This document shows positions 23,326 to 32,121 of a DNA stretch of 64,000 bases, piece by piece. The notes under the pieces are model-generated. The model made no database searches. It saw nothing but the letters and a program-made list of their open reading frames with translations, and had not been told where the DNA came from. The DNA is from Stieleria maiorica. GTDB taxonomy: Bacteria; Planctomycetota; Planctomycetia; Pirellulales; Pirellulaceae. Location: positions 1,957,409 to 2,021,408 of the forward strand of contig NZ_CP036264.1 in NCBI RefSeq assembly GCF_008035925.1, written 5' to 3'. The translations under genes were made by a program, and so were the position numbers. Each line of letters begins with the position of its first letter. Position 1 is the first letter of the stretch.

Positions 23326-23913
23326 ATGCCTGTTCCGAAAGACAATCGCCCGCTCCGCTCTCCCAACGAGAAAGGCCGCTACCGCCGCGCCTGGAAGGAG
23401 AGTCATGGAAACCTGCTGCTGGCCTTTGCCGGGCTGATCTTCCTGATCGGGTTGGCGATGATCTGGGCCAGCCCCCCGGGCACCCCAGAAATCGACGTCG
23501 ACTTGGGAACCGTTGACAGCGCCGACCAAGTTGTTTCGCTGCCTCCCAACGTGATTTTGATCCGGGTGGCGACCAGCCAGCTCAATTCCGAAGGCCCGAT
23601 TCGGATCGCGGTTTACGATTCGCCCCACACGTTTGGAAACCCGGAACAGGCGATCATCAAAGATTCGTTGGTTCCGATCGACGGGTTCGTGGTGTGGGAG
23701 ATCAAGCTGGATTTCTTGCCGGAACAATTCGCGATCGCCGCCTACCATGATCTGGACGACAACGGCGAACTGAATCGCGCGCTGTTCAATGCGCCGGTAG
23801 AACCCTACGGGTTCTCCAACAATGCACGCAGCCTGGTCGGGCCGCCGACCTACGAGCAAACGATCATGCAGCGGCCGACCGAATCGACGGCCATCGAAAT
23901 CCGTGTGTATTGA
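23326..23913 (+). CDS. DUF2141 protein with N-terminal membrane anchor
   Basis: The 195-residue protein has a basic N-terminus, one membrane segment (LLLAFAGLIFLIGLAMIWA, about 29-48) and an exported DUF2141 domain. In the domain IRIAVYDSPHTF, FAIAAYHDLDDNGELN and PYGFSNNA mark the family's beta-sandwich. The role is unknown; family members are extracytoplasmic. It starts 4 bases after dcd and ends 3 bases before the permease start, so it is translated within one operon. Confidence 0.85.
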   Translation: MPVPKDNRPLRSPNEKGRYRRAWKESHGNLLLAFAGLIFLIGLAMIWASPPGTPEIDVDLGTVDSADQVVSLPPNVILIRVATSQLNSEGPIRIAVYDSPHTFGNPEQAIIKDSLVPIDGFVVWEIKLDFLPEQFAIAAYHDLDDNGELNRALFNAPVEPYGFSNNARSLVGPPTYEQTIMQRPTESTAIEIRVY

Positions 23914-23916
23914 TTG

Positions 23917-25446
23917 ATGCTTTGGATTCGCCCGCTGTTGTTGACGTTGCAATTGATGGGGTTGAGCGTCTTGGTGGCCGCGGCGATCGGAATCCCGCTC
24001 GCGTTCTTGATTTCGCTGGTTCCGCAACGCCGCCGATGGGGGCGTGCGGTCAACGCCTATTGTCTGGTCAGTTTGGTCGCCTGCCTGGCCACCCCGATGA
24101 TCCTGCACGCCGCGGCGTGGGAAGCCACCGCGGGAAAATTCGGCTGGTTGACGTTTTCACAAACGGCCGCGCGGACCTACACCGGACTGGCCGGCCGCTA
24201 TAGCGGGCTGGTCGCTTGTGTTTGGATTCACGGCTTGTTGGGCGCCGCGGTGGTGTCGTTGGCGACGTGGTTCGCGACCGTGCGGATCGCCCCCGAAGTG
24301 ATCGACCAGAGTCGGCTGGACGGCGGCAGGACATGGACGTGGTGGCGGATCCGGTTGCCGATCGCCGCGCCGTGGGTGGGCACCGCTCTGTTGGCCACGG
24401 CGATCCTGGCGGCCACCGAAATGACCGTCGTCGACCTGTACGGCGTGCGCACCTTGGCCGACGAGTTCTACCTGTTTCACGCCGTCAGCCCTTCGATCAC
24501 GTCCATCCTGGTCCTGCTGGTGCTGCCCTGCGCCCTGTCGATCGCGATCTTCAGTTCGTTTCTGGTTTCCAGACGCCGCGGATCGGACGTCCGCAGTTTG
24601 CGACACCAACCATCGCAAAGTGGTGACGACGGACGACGGCCGCTGATCCCCGGCTTGGCGGCGGCCGCCGCGATTGTGATGGTGACGCTGATGTATGCGT
24701 TCCCGTTGGCCGGTTTGGTGGTCAAGGTCGGGCATCAGATCACGGTCTCGTCGGATCCCGAATCGACGCTGGCGGTCGACTGGTCGCTGCGGCATGCGAT
24801 CGGGTTACTCGCCGCGGCGCCGCGGGAGTTTTCCAGGGAATACGTCGGGACGGCCACGCTGGCGGCGCTGACGGCCGCGGTCTGCATCCCGCTGGCGTGG
24901 TCGCTGGCGTCGGTCACTCGCCGGCGCCCGACCTTGGGCCGAAGTGTCGAGCTGCTCTCGCTGATTCTGTTTCTGATTCCCGGCCCGATCATCGGCCTGA
25001 CCGTGGTGCGTTTGTTCACACTGCCCGTGCCCGGGCTGCAGACCCTCTATCACCAAACGCTGGTGCCGACCGTGGTGGCGCTGATGGCCCGTGCGCTGCC
25101 GGTCAGTTACTGGATCCTGCGGGCCGGTTACGCGGGGATCGACAGGGCGATCTTGGACAGCGCCCGCATCGATTTTTCCTGGCTCGGCCGCTTGTGGCTG
25201 GTCGATCGGCCGCTGCTCGCCAAACCGTTGTTGATTGCCGGACTGGCCGCGGCGGTGGTGGCCAGCGGCGATGTTCCGGCAACACTTCCGGTCATCCCCC
25301 CCGGCGTCGTGACCGTCGGCACACGCTTGTTCGCGCTTCTGCACAGCGGCGCGCGTCATCAAGAAGCCGCGCTGGCATTTTGGTATGTCGCCGCGATCAT
25401 CGTTCTGGCCATCGCCAGTCGGTTCCGTTGGAAGCGAGCCGCGTAA
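23917..25446 (+). CDS. ABC transporter permease, fused double domain (Fe3+/thiamine FbpB/ThiP-like)
   Basis: The 509-residue protein has about twelve membrane segments in two homologous halves. Each half carries an EAA-type cytoplasmic loop: EVIDQSRLDGGRTWTWWRI near residue 130 and AILDSARIDFSWLGRLWLV near residue 410, the coupling helices for an ATPase subunit. The fused architecture is typical of FbpB/ThiP-like importers. The ATG at 23917 is preferred over TTG at 23914. No ATPase or binding protein gene lies next to it, so partners must be elsewhere. It is the last gene of the dcd operon. Confidence 0.88.
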   Translation: MLWIRPLLLTLQLMGLSVLVAAAIGIPLAFLISLVPQRRRWGRAVNAYCLVSLVACLATPMILHAAAWEATAGKFGWLTFSQTAARTYTGLAGRYSGLVACVWIHGLLGAAVVSLATWFATVRIAPEVIDQSRLDGGRTWTWWRIRLPIAAPWVGTALLATAILAATEMTVVDLYGVRTLADEFYLFHAVSPSITSILVLLVLPCALSIAIFSSFLVSRRRGSDVRSLRHQPSQSGDDGRRPLIPGLAAAAAIVMVTLMYAFPLAGLVVKVGHQITVSSDPESTLAVDWSLRHAIGLLAAAPREFSREYVGTATLAALTAAVCIPLAWSLASVTRRRPTLGRSVELLSLILFLIPGPIIGLTVVRLFTLPVPGLQTLYHQTLVPTVVALMARALPVSYWILRAGYAGIDRAILDSARIDFSWLGRLWLVDRPLLAKPLLIAGLAAAVVASGDVPATLPVIPPGVVTVGTRLFALLHSGARHQEAALAFWYVAAIIVLAIASRFRWKRAA

Positions 25447-25472
25447 TCACCTACACTGGATAGCACGGCATG

Positions 25473-25557
25473 CGTGTTGGTGTACAGGCTTTAATCGCCC
25501 AATCTCGCTGCGACGCAGCGACCGGGAATCGCCTAAAGGCTAGACGCCAACGATTGC
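25473..25557. repeat. Imperfect palindromic element around a perfect CGCTGCG/CGCAGCG core
   Basis: Outer arms containing GGCTTTAATCGCC and GCGATTC...GGCTAGACGCCAACG form an imperfect inverted repeat. The middle holds the perfect palindrome TCGCTGCGACGCAGCGA. It occupies most of the gap between the permease and DUF1570 genes and has no coding content. Confidence 0.6.
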
Positions 25558-25613
25558 CGCATCGCTCGTTCGCTCACTGCTCTTCGCCCTCTCGATGGAT
25601 TCCCCGTCCAAGG

Positions 25614-26744
25614 ATGCCCCTTTTGATTTTCAACAACGCCGGCGTGATTGCGATTCCAGTTTTCCTGTTTTGCACCGCCAGTTTGGCCCTGGTGGCGTCA
25701 CCGGCCGTCGCGGTGGAAACCGTCACTTTTGAATCGGACAAGACGGACCTGGTCAACGGCGCACCGATGCCGACCCGAACGGTCAACGGAGAAATCCTGG
25801 TCGAGGCCCAGGACGGCGGCTTGATGCTGCAAAGTGATGACGGCCGCATCTGGATGATCCAGCCCGACCAGATCCTCAAACGTGAATCCGACGATGAAGT
25901 GATGCGTCCGCTCACGGCCGATCAGATGGCCGAGCGGATGAAGGAAGAATTGCCCGACGGCTTTTCGATCTACCAAACCGCCCACTACGTCATCGCCCAC
26001 AACACTTCGGACGCCTATGTCAAGCAAGTCGGATTGCTGTTCGAACAGCTTTACAAAGGCTTCTATGCGTTCTGGAAGAATCAACGCTGGCGATTGCCCG
26101 AACCCAAGTTTCCGCTCGTCGCACTGGTGCTGGCCGACCGCGACGATTTTTTGAAACACGCCGGCGCGGAGGTCGGCGACACGGCGCAGCTCGTGATCGG
26201 TTACTACCATCTGTCCAGCAACCGCATGACGACGTTCAACATGCCCAATCTGGAACGCAACGTCGCAACGATCATTCACGAAGCCACGCATCAACTGGCC
26301 TACAACTGCGGCTTGCAACGACGATTCGCCGACAACCCGATGTGGGTCAGCGAAGGGCTGGCGATGTTTTTTGAATCCCCCGATTTTCAAAGTGCGTCGC
26401 GTTGGCGTGGGATCGGTCGCGTCAATCAGGTGAACCTGAAACGATGGCGTGACTATCTGCCGACGCGGCCGTCCAATTCCATCGTCACGCTGTTGTCCGA
26501 TGACGATCGATTTCGCAGTTCTGACACCGCCACCGACGCCTACGCCGAAAGTTGGGCCCTGACCTATTACTTGCTCAAAACTCGTCGCGAAGAGTACGTC
26601 GAGTACCTGAGGCAGCTGAGTAGCGGCAAACCGATGGCCGAATTGACCGCGCGCGAACGCCTGGAGATGTTCGAGGAAACTTTTGGCACACCGCTTGTTG
26701 AAATCGACCGGGCGCTGTTGAAATACATGCGCCGCGTCCGCTAG
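25614..26744 (+). CDS. DUF1570 family secreted zinc peptidase-like protein
   Basis: The 376-residue protein has a signal peptide (ending near ASPAVAVE), an SH3-like N-terminal part, and a gluzincin-type site IIHEATHQLAYN with the downstream WVSEGLAMFFE giving the third ligand. This layout is the DUF1570 pattern, which is common in planctomycetes. It probably acts as a metallopeptidase outside the cytoplasm; the substrate is unknown. The frame opens further upstream to 25470, but the export signal begins at 25614. Confidence 0.88.
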   Translation: MPLLIFNNAGVIAIPVFLFCTASLALVASPAVAVETVTFESDKTDLVNGAPMPTRTVNGEILVEAQDGGLMLQSDDGRIWMIQPDQILKRESDDEVMRPLTADQMAERMKEELPDGFSIYQTAHYVIAHNTSDAYVKQVGLLFEQLYKGFYAFWKNQRWRLPEPKFPLVALVLADRDDFLKHAGAEVGDTAQLVIGYYHLSSNRMTTFNMPNLERNVATIIHEATHQLAYNCGLQRRFADNPMWVSEGLAMFFESPDFQSASRWRGIGRVNQVNLKRWRDYLPTRPSNSIVTLLSDDDRFRSSDTATDAYAESWALTYYLLKTRREEYVEYLRQLSSGKPMAELTARERLEMFEETFGTPLVEIDRALLKYMRRVR

Positions 26745-27477
26745 CCCGATTTCCCCAGTTCGCGGCGTCAACCCCGTTTTTCCGGTGTCGGCCCCAACGC
26801 GTTGGCACTCCATTTCCATTTGCCGTGATCGCTCGACCCGATCTTGCCCGGTTCATCCACCACACGCCGGGGGACAGCGCCCAGGCCTGCCTGCTCGCGT
26901 AGAGCGCCGAGCATTTTCCACATCACGTCACTGGTTACCCCTGAAGAACGGATTCGCAGTCGCCAAGCATTGGAAGCATCCCCAGGCATCTGCGACCGGA
27001 CCGTAATTTGACCTCGCCCCCACGGCGATACCGAAGGTCCAACCGGCGCGGCGGTCCAACGCTTCCCCCTGCCAAGACAGCGGTGTCCGCCACCGCCGGC
27101 ACGAACCGATGTCGCTTCGTGCGGTCATTGGCCCAACCTCCGCGACGGTAACAGCGAGGCTTGGTCCATTCCAATGGCTCGGATTCCGGCGTTAGAGCAG
27201 CCTCGACCGACACGAGCAGTTGGAAATAACGCTCGCAGCCGCCAATCGTGGAGAACGCTTGGTCTGCAGCGCAAACAGTCGGTTAGGAAGTGTTTTGGTG
27301 GCAAAACGCACGCTGCCCTGTCTGCTCGTTCTGATGAACATGAGCTGGCTGTCTGAACGCAGGAACGGCGATCCAGAACAGGCGAGGTTTCATGGCACCT
27401 TTTGCCACATCGCGGAAGCATGGCCAGTTCAATGACCAACGAAGCTACAAGCATGGTCACACAGGTCGGTAAGCATT
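26745..27477. other. 733-base gap at the left border of the island, possible gene remnant
   Basis: No intact gene is supported. On the minus strand, frames in 26768-27213 read peptide-like stretches (KWKWSANALGPTPEKRG, WTFGIAVGARSNYG) that change frame, which could be a decayed gene. Frames on the plus strand have no ribosome sites. GC falls across this gap toward the island. Confidence 0.4.
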
Positions 27478-27750
27478 TCAGAAAAAAGCGTGCCCGCATT
27501 GACAGACTTTCTGACGTATATGTACCACGTGCTTGCACTTTGGACACGTCTTCTTATTCCATGACGATGTTTCAGTTCTGGTCGCTTCGGCCAATTTTCT
27601 TGTCTTGATCTCCTCGGTTCGGTCGGCGTCGGCCAGCTTTACCGCACACTGCGGATGAATGCCTTCTCGCGAGTACGAGCGCTGCCCGCAAACAGGACAC
27701 GTCTTTCGGTTTCCGCGATCAAGTAGTGGTACCGGCTTCTTTTCGCTCAT
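27478..27750 (-). CDS. Small double zinc-ribbon protein
   Basis: The 90-residue protein starts at the ATG at 27750 (a TTG lies four codons upstream). It has two Cys clusters: CPVCGQRSYSREGIHPQC near residues 19-36 and CPKCKHVVHIRQKVCQCGH near the C-terminus. The pattern is that of two zinc ribbons with a charged linker. Such proteins bind nucleic acid or partners, but no specific family is recognised. It is the left-most gene of the minus-strand island. Confidence 0.75.
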   Translation of the reverse strand: MSEKKPVPLLDRGNRKTCPVCGQRSYSREGIHPQCAVKLADADRTEEIKTRKLAEATRTETSSWNKKTCPKCKHVVHIRQKVCQCGHAFF

Positions 27751-27831
27751 GAATTCTCGCAAGGCGGGGGAATCGGACTCAAGTCGCTGGTATCGATTCG
27801 CGGGGCACTGGGGTCTCGGGGAGGCATCTCA

Positions 27832-28152
27832 TCAGTCTTCATGGTCGCGGATCGAATCAGTTAGCTGCTTGATGGATATTGTGGCAACGAAGCGATATCG
27901 ATACGTGTCGCCAGTTGTTTCGCGCGCATAAAGAGCGACGCTCGTCACGGATTGGTGAGAATCAGAATTCGAGTCGTGGCCGGCATCCTTGAGTCTTCTG
28001 AGTGCATCCGCGCCGACGCGCCAAGTCAATTCTTTAGGGAGAAGCCGGGCACGAGTGTGATAGGTTTCGACATGACCATCGTACGGCCCTCCAATGAAGT
28101 CGATGTGCAGCAATCGAATCGGGTCCGCGTCAAAATCAGGCGACTGAGTCAT
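27832..28152 (-). CDS. Hypothetical protein with GGPYDG motif
   Basis: The 106-residue protein starts at the ATG at 28152; the frame extends upstream without conserved-looking sequence. The N-terminal IDFIGGPYDGHVETYH resembles a motif seen in many short phage and environmental proteins of unknown role. The C-terminal YRYRFVATIS looks like a beta-strand. No catalytic motif is seen. Confidence 0.6.
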   Translation of the reverse strand: MTQSPDFDADPIRLLHIDFIGGPYDGHVETYHTRARLLPKELTWRVGADALRRLKDAGHDSNSDSHQSVTSVALYARETTGDTYRYRFVATISIKQLTDSIRDHED

Positions 28153-28254
28153 TGAGCACCATTCCTCTCGGCATGTCGCATTGCCTGCTGGGGTCGGTGA
28201 ACGAAGTATCCGTTTCGTTGAGAAATTCAACCGCTTGCTCGAAAGGTGGGTGAC

Positions 28255-28707
28255 TCACGCTTCACCTCCAATGTCGATCGAAAAAGCATTTTGGAGCAAT
28301 TGACACTCCTGTTCTCGCAATGAGCGGAGTGATCGGATCCAAGCTTTGATCTCGCCGCATTCTCTCGCATCAATTGGCTCGGAAGGCGATTCGTGTCTGA
28401 TGCGTTTGCATAGCTCGTGAAGAGATGACAGGGAACAGGCGTTTGCTCTCCGAAGTGCTTTAATGTGCCGCTGCCAACTTGGGCGAAGGCGACGCACCTC
28501 GATCAAGTAGCCTCCTTGAGATGCCAGCTCAATGTGCAGGGGAAGATTGTCAAGCAGGCGATTGAGAATCGTTAAGATCGCATGCCGCGTAGGCGCTGTC
28601 GCTGGTTGTTCAAGCAAAAGACGCAGCTCGCCAATCAGCCGCGACTCCATTTTGTGGCAGTCCGTTAAGTCGCGAAACCGTTCGATCACTTTTTTCGGTT
28701 TAATCAT
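28255..28707 (-). CDS. Helical protein, degenerate hemerythrin-like
   Basis: The 150-residue all-helical frame begins MIKPKKVIERFRDL. The order HKMES, LPLHIELASQ, QRHIKALRR and a last helix with REQECQLL resembles the four-helix HHE/hemerythrin arrangement, but several iron ligands are missing. Iron binding is therefore doubtful. The start codon lies within the last codons of the gene upstream (8-base overlap), so the two are co-translated. The function is unknown. Confidence 0.6.
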   Translation of the reverse strand: MIKPKKVIERFRDLTDCHKMESRLIGELRLLLEQPATAPTRHAILTILNRLLDNLPLHIELASQGGYLIEVRRLRPSWQRHIKALRRANACSLSSLHELCKRIRHESPSEPIDARECGEIKAWIRSLRSLREQECQLLQNAFSIDIGGEA

Positions 28708-29041
28708 GGCTCCTGGACCGGCGCTCGGCACGCTGTTGCATTCTTGCCAGTTTTCGTGTCGCTCCTGTTTTCATATGGGGCGGTGCGTCACGCATCTTCA
28801 GAACCATATTCAGGTCCGTTGCTCCCCTACTGTCGTCGACATTGGCGTACGCCAACGTGCGGTTGAATGGCGACATTGCTTTCACATCTTCCGGCACAGC
28901 CGAATTGCCAATGACCGTTGCGTAGTGCTGAATCGTGACATCATGCTTGCCCTGTCTCGCTTGGGAGATTCCGCGATTGTAGACCCGCAACGACTTTTGC
29001 CGCGTCGAGAAGCAGCCGACGATCCAATCGAATTGTTTCAT
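28700..29041 (-). CDS. TPR-like small protein
   Basis: The 113-residue protein has a helix-turn-helix pattern YNRGISQARQGKHDVTIQHY followed by FNRTLAYANVDD and a very basic tail (RKLARMQQRAERR). The first part reads like one or two tetratricopeptide units. It overlaps the next gene downstream by 8 bases. A regulatory or scaffold role is possible; no enzyme motif is present. Confidence 0.6.
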   Translation of the reverse strand: MKQFDWIVGCFSTRQKSLRVYNRGISQARQGKHDVTIQHYATVIGNSAVPEDVKAMSPFNRTLAYANVDDSRGATDLNMVLKMRDAPPHMKTGATRKLARMQQRAERRSRSHD

Positions 29042-29253
29042 CAAAAACACGCCTTCTCATTCGAGACTCGTGAGCGCAGCCTTTCTTTGTCCGCTACCGG
29101 ACATTCGGCGTTAACGCCTCCGTCGACATCCATCGCCGAAGAGTTGCCGCGACAAATCAGCAGTCCGTGCACCAAGTGTTCCAGAGTCATCCCGCGCAGA
29201 CATCTACACCCTTGCTCAAGGCAAGCCGCATGGGTCGACGGCACGAAGCCAGT

Positions 29254-29766
29254 TTAGCGGTGAGCTTGAGATCGTCTCGGTGCTGCCTCAAGTTCGCTGC
29301 ACCGCTGTCGCACGGAGCGGAATGGCATTCCATTCTTGAGTTCGTATCGTTCGGCGCGCACAAACCAGAACGCGAGGCCCCCAGTGTTGTGGGCAGGAGT
29401 CCGCGCTGCTCCGGACGCGCGAACCCCCAATGAACCTTTTCTCCCTGTCTTTTTCCAGCCACGACGCTCCATAATCAACCGAACCAAGACCCCGATAGCC
29501 TGGCGAAATCGATTGTTTCGTTGCACTTCCGCCTCGGCGAGAAAGCAATCGATCTCCGGCAAGGATTCCAACTCGCGTACCACGCCGGCTAACGGTGATC
29601 GGTCGTGGTGCAACTCGGCATCCTCCATCCTCCGTTGCCGGTTCTGATCGTTGAAGAACTCCAAAGCGACATCGAATGGTTGCTTTGGGTCGTCCACAAC
29701 ATCTGCGTACGTCCGCCCCTGCGGATCTTCGAGGAAACTCTCTCGTGATATTTGTATTCCCGGCAT
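29254..29766 (-). CDS. Hypothetical protein
   Basis: The 170-residue frame is chosen from the ATG at 29766 (MPGIQISRESFLEDP). The N-terminal half is acidic and helix-rich (DVALEFFNDQNRQRRMEDAEL). The middle (FRQAIGVLVRLIMERRGWK) is amphipathic. The C-terminus is basic and low in complexity. No family is recognised. Codon use is intermediate, so the call is moderate. It is separated from its neighbours by 100-210 bases. Confidence 0.5.
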   Translation of the reverse strand: MPGIQISRESFLEDPQGRTYADVVDDPKQPFDVALEFFNDQNRQRRMEDAELHHDRSPLAGVVRELESLPEIDCFLAEAEVQRNNRFRQAIGVLVRLIMERRGWKKTGRKGSLGVRASGAARTPAHNTGGLAFWFVRAERYELKNGMPFRSVRQRCSELEAAPRRSQAHR

Positions 29767-29875
29767 TTGCAGCGGCGTTGTGTTTGGATTCGTGCGACAG
29801 GCTGCGTAAAGGTGCAAAAGCCGCACCTCCCATTATTGTACCTCGGGTTCCCTCGGCGATGCAAGCGGACTACTT

Positions 29876-30310
29876 TCAGGCTCGTTCACAGACGCGGTCT
29901 GGGAAAAAGGACGCCCGAACAGCGGACCCAAGATTGCAAAGTGCAATGCGGCTCCCCTTGGATTGAAGCTTTCGAAGAAAGCGTGCCAGTTCTTCAACGC
30001 ATCTGGCGGAAAATTCGTCCAGACCTTCGAAGTCCACCAGGACTGGGCTGTCATTGACCAATAGACCGGTGAGCCTCGCAAGATCTGCGCGGAGGTCACA
30101 TGGATGATCTTGCTCGGGACAGTTGGAAGATTTGAAGGTGACGTGAATGACGCGCTCGCCGCGGCAAACTGTCAGACACCGGAATGTCCAAACTTCGTCT
30201 GTTTCGCGGCTCTGCTGAAGTACTTTTTGCGACGACTTTGACTCAAGGGCGAACGCCGCCTCGTTGTAGGTGTCGAATATCTCAAATGTTCTATGCCGGT
30301 GTTTGGCCAT
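29876..30310 (-). CDS. STAS-like protein (possible anti-sigma antagonist)
   Basis: The 144-residue protein starts at the ATG at 30310 (MAKHRHRTFEIFDTY). The C-terminal part (about 55-140) reads as a STAS fold: VIHVTFKSSN, then VLVDFEGLDEFSARCVEELARFL and KGSRIALCNLG. STAS antagonists in partner-switch systems are held inactive by Ser phosphorylation and freed by SpoIIE-type phosphatases. Here the usual DSSG box is altered to EFSAR, keeping the Ser but not the Asp or Gly, so phosphoregulation is uncertain. The island also encodes a SpoIIE-type phosphatase (37075-39837), which makes this a candidate partner. Confidence 0.6.
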   Translation of the reverse strand: MAKHRHRTFEIFDTYNEAAFALESKSSQKVLQQSRETDEVWTFRCLTVCRGERVIHVTFKSSNCPEQDHPCDLRADLARLTGLLVNDSPVLVDFEGLDEFSARCVEELARFLRKLQSKGSRIALCNLGSAVRASFFPDRVCERA

Positions 30311-30582
30311 CGTTCGTGCTCTTTTTGCTAATGCGAGAATCACTTACTGGACTGAATCGTAGAGGCGGCCACAGTCGAGTCAGGATTACGCGTTCGATCC
30401 AACATTGTCGCGACTGAATACAGCGAACAACCGATGAAGCAGGCCGCGCTGTTCGGTGCCGTCAGAGGGACGCAGGATGCGGATGCCAGCGAGACGCACT
30501 CCAGTGTGCAAAAAGACGCTGGCACTTGAGAAAGTGCCGACGTCCAGAATTGCCTCGCTGCACGTGAATTAAGTGCTGACGA

Positions 30583-30789
30583 TTACTCGTTGTCCACACG
30601 TACATTCTCAGCACGCGGGCCCTTGGGGCCTTGGCCGATCATGTAGGTCACTTTTTGGCCTTCGCGGAGGTCATTGAAGTGTGCTCCATCGACGGACGAA
30701 CTGTGAAAGAACATGTCGTTGTCGCTGTCTTTGGGCGAGATGAAACCGAATCCTTTGTCTGTGATTCGCTTGATTGTGCCTTGTTCCAT
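30583..30789 (-). CDS. Cold-shock domain protein
   Basis: This 68-residue single-domain RNA chaperone reads MEQGTIKRITDKGFGFISPK with the RNP1-like KGFGFI motif and the RNP2-like DMFFHSSS. It closes with EGQKVTYMIGQGPKGPRAENV. It belongs to the CspA family, which melts RNA structures and can act in antitermination. This is of interest because two leaders with intrinsic terminators lie in the same island. The gene stands alone with about 145 bases upstream. Confidence 0.95.
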   Translation of the reverse strand: MEQGTIKRITDKGFGFISPKDSDNDMFFHSSSVDGAHFNDLREGQKVTYMIGQGPKGPRAENVRVDNE

Positions 30790-30934
30790 TTTTTAATCCA
30801 ATACTCTTCAAAACAGTTGTGTCGGTCCGGTTTGCGAGAAACGTTCACGCAGTCAGTTAGACACGGTGATTGTGATCAACACCGGGGAAGAGACCGAGGT
30901 CTCGCCAGACGGCGTCGTGTTTGTCTTTGTGCAA

Positions 30935-31246
30935 TTAGTTTTCGTCGGCGGGAGATTTCTCGGTCTGCGTCGGAGCCACTTCTTCAGTTTCGTCGTCCGA
31001 TTGAGCTTGCGGCAAAGCAGATTCCGCCGCCTTTCGCTCTTTGCGGCGATTTAGCTTCGCTTCGGCCTTGCGTTTCTTTTCCATTTCGCGAGCTCGCTTG
31101 GCGAACGCATTTTGGTTTTTAGCGATGATGAATTTTCCTAGGTTACTGGTGCGCGTAGTTCGATCGTGATTCAGGCAATCGCCGACCCCTTCCGTTTGTT
31201 CGTTCTGTTCAGCTAAAGCCCGCTGAAGCGAGGCAAACAAATCCAA
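30935..31246 (-). CDS. Small basic protein, helical, C-terminal acidic tail
   Basis: The 103-residue frame has a short N-terminal helix, then FAKRAREMEKKRKAEAKLNR, a highly basic helix resembling small proteins often found beside cold-shock genes, and an acidic Asp/Glu-rich end. It probably binds RNA or ribosomes; that is inference. It is located just upstream of the cold-shock gene on the same strand. Confidence 0.6.
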   Translation of the reverse strand: MDLFASLQRALAEQNEQTEGVGDCLNHDRTTRTSNLGKFIIAKNQNAFAKRAREMEKKRKAEAKLNRRKERKAAESALPQAQSDDETEEVAPTQTEKSPADEN

Positions 31247-32121
31247 GGCTTCGAATTCCTTCGAGGTTTTTTGTCGTTTAGGGGGACGCTCGTCCGGATC
31301 CGATCAGCGGATGGAAACTTCTGATCCGCCGACTCCGTGGTCGATTCTGCGATGGACAGCAATTGCTGTCATTGGTTGCGTAAAACTGCCAACAAGCCGA
31401 GAAATCTGCGTGTGCGCCTTGGCTGGATTCGTAGTTTTGCTGGCGACGATCGCGTTTTGCTTTCGTGGCATCAGCGAAGACCGCTTTCCTTAGATTCCGG
31501 ACCAACAAACTTGTCTCGGAATGGGATGCGTCGTGATGACGCGAGCAGCATCTCCAGGAGGTCGACGCGACCGATGGTTAGCAGCAGATGGCGAATACAT
31601 CATTCGCCGAGCGAGAAGATGAGCACCTAGCTCAGCCTATTATCTCGTGATCGGAACCCACGTGCCGGCTAAAGCTGCGTGTCTCATTCATTCCGATCAA
31701 AGTGTAAGTGGTCGGGACAAAAGGTCCCGACACGGAAAGAGTAGCGACGCGGAACAGAAAAGGCAATGCCAATCACAAAGATCAGCAGATTTGCCTCGTT
31801 GATCAGGTCGATCTCTCCATTTGTGCCGACGAATGTTGCGAATACAGTGCGGCCGGTGTGTTAGTCGTCTCGAACGGTTTATCGAGAACGACTCGTTTAG
31901 CGCACCAGTCGCTGCCACACCACGGCTTGGCAGATGGCGATTTTCATTTCCCGTCCCGCATCCAAGGAAACAGCGTTTTTTTTTGTGTGGCGCTCGAAGG
32001 ACATTTCGATGGCAGAGGATGGAATTGGGGTGATTTCTGAAAGGTACGAGTCGGACCTGCACCTCGTTCGCAGGGTGATTGGATGGCCAAATTTGGATCA
32101 TATTCTCGCGAAGCATCTCTT
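31247..32121. other. 875-base gap inside the island with one weak small frame
   Basis: No gene is clearly supported. A plus-strand frame at 31311-31493 (60 residues, METSDPPTPWSILRW..., one or two hydrophobic stretches) could be a small membrane protein but has no ribosome site. A perfect hairpin with an 8-base stem (GTCGGGAC/GTCCCGAC) lies at 31711-31731. The minus-strand frame at 31697-32116 is Cys/Arg-rich and looks spurious. Confidence 0.4.

Noticed and set aside
25698-26819. 373-residue minus-strand frame
   Set aside because: It is antisense to the DUF1570 gene, which has a clear signal peptide and HExxH-type motif.
31697-32116. 139-residue minus-strand frame in the island gap
   Set aside because: Cys/Arg/His-rich text without family features or ribosome site, and poor codon use.
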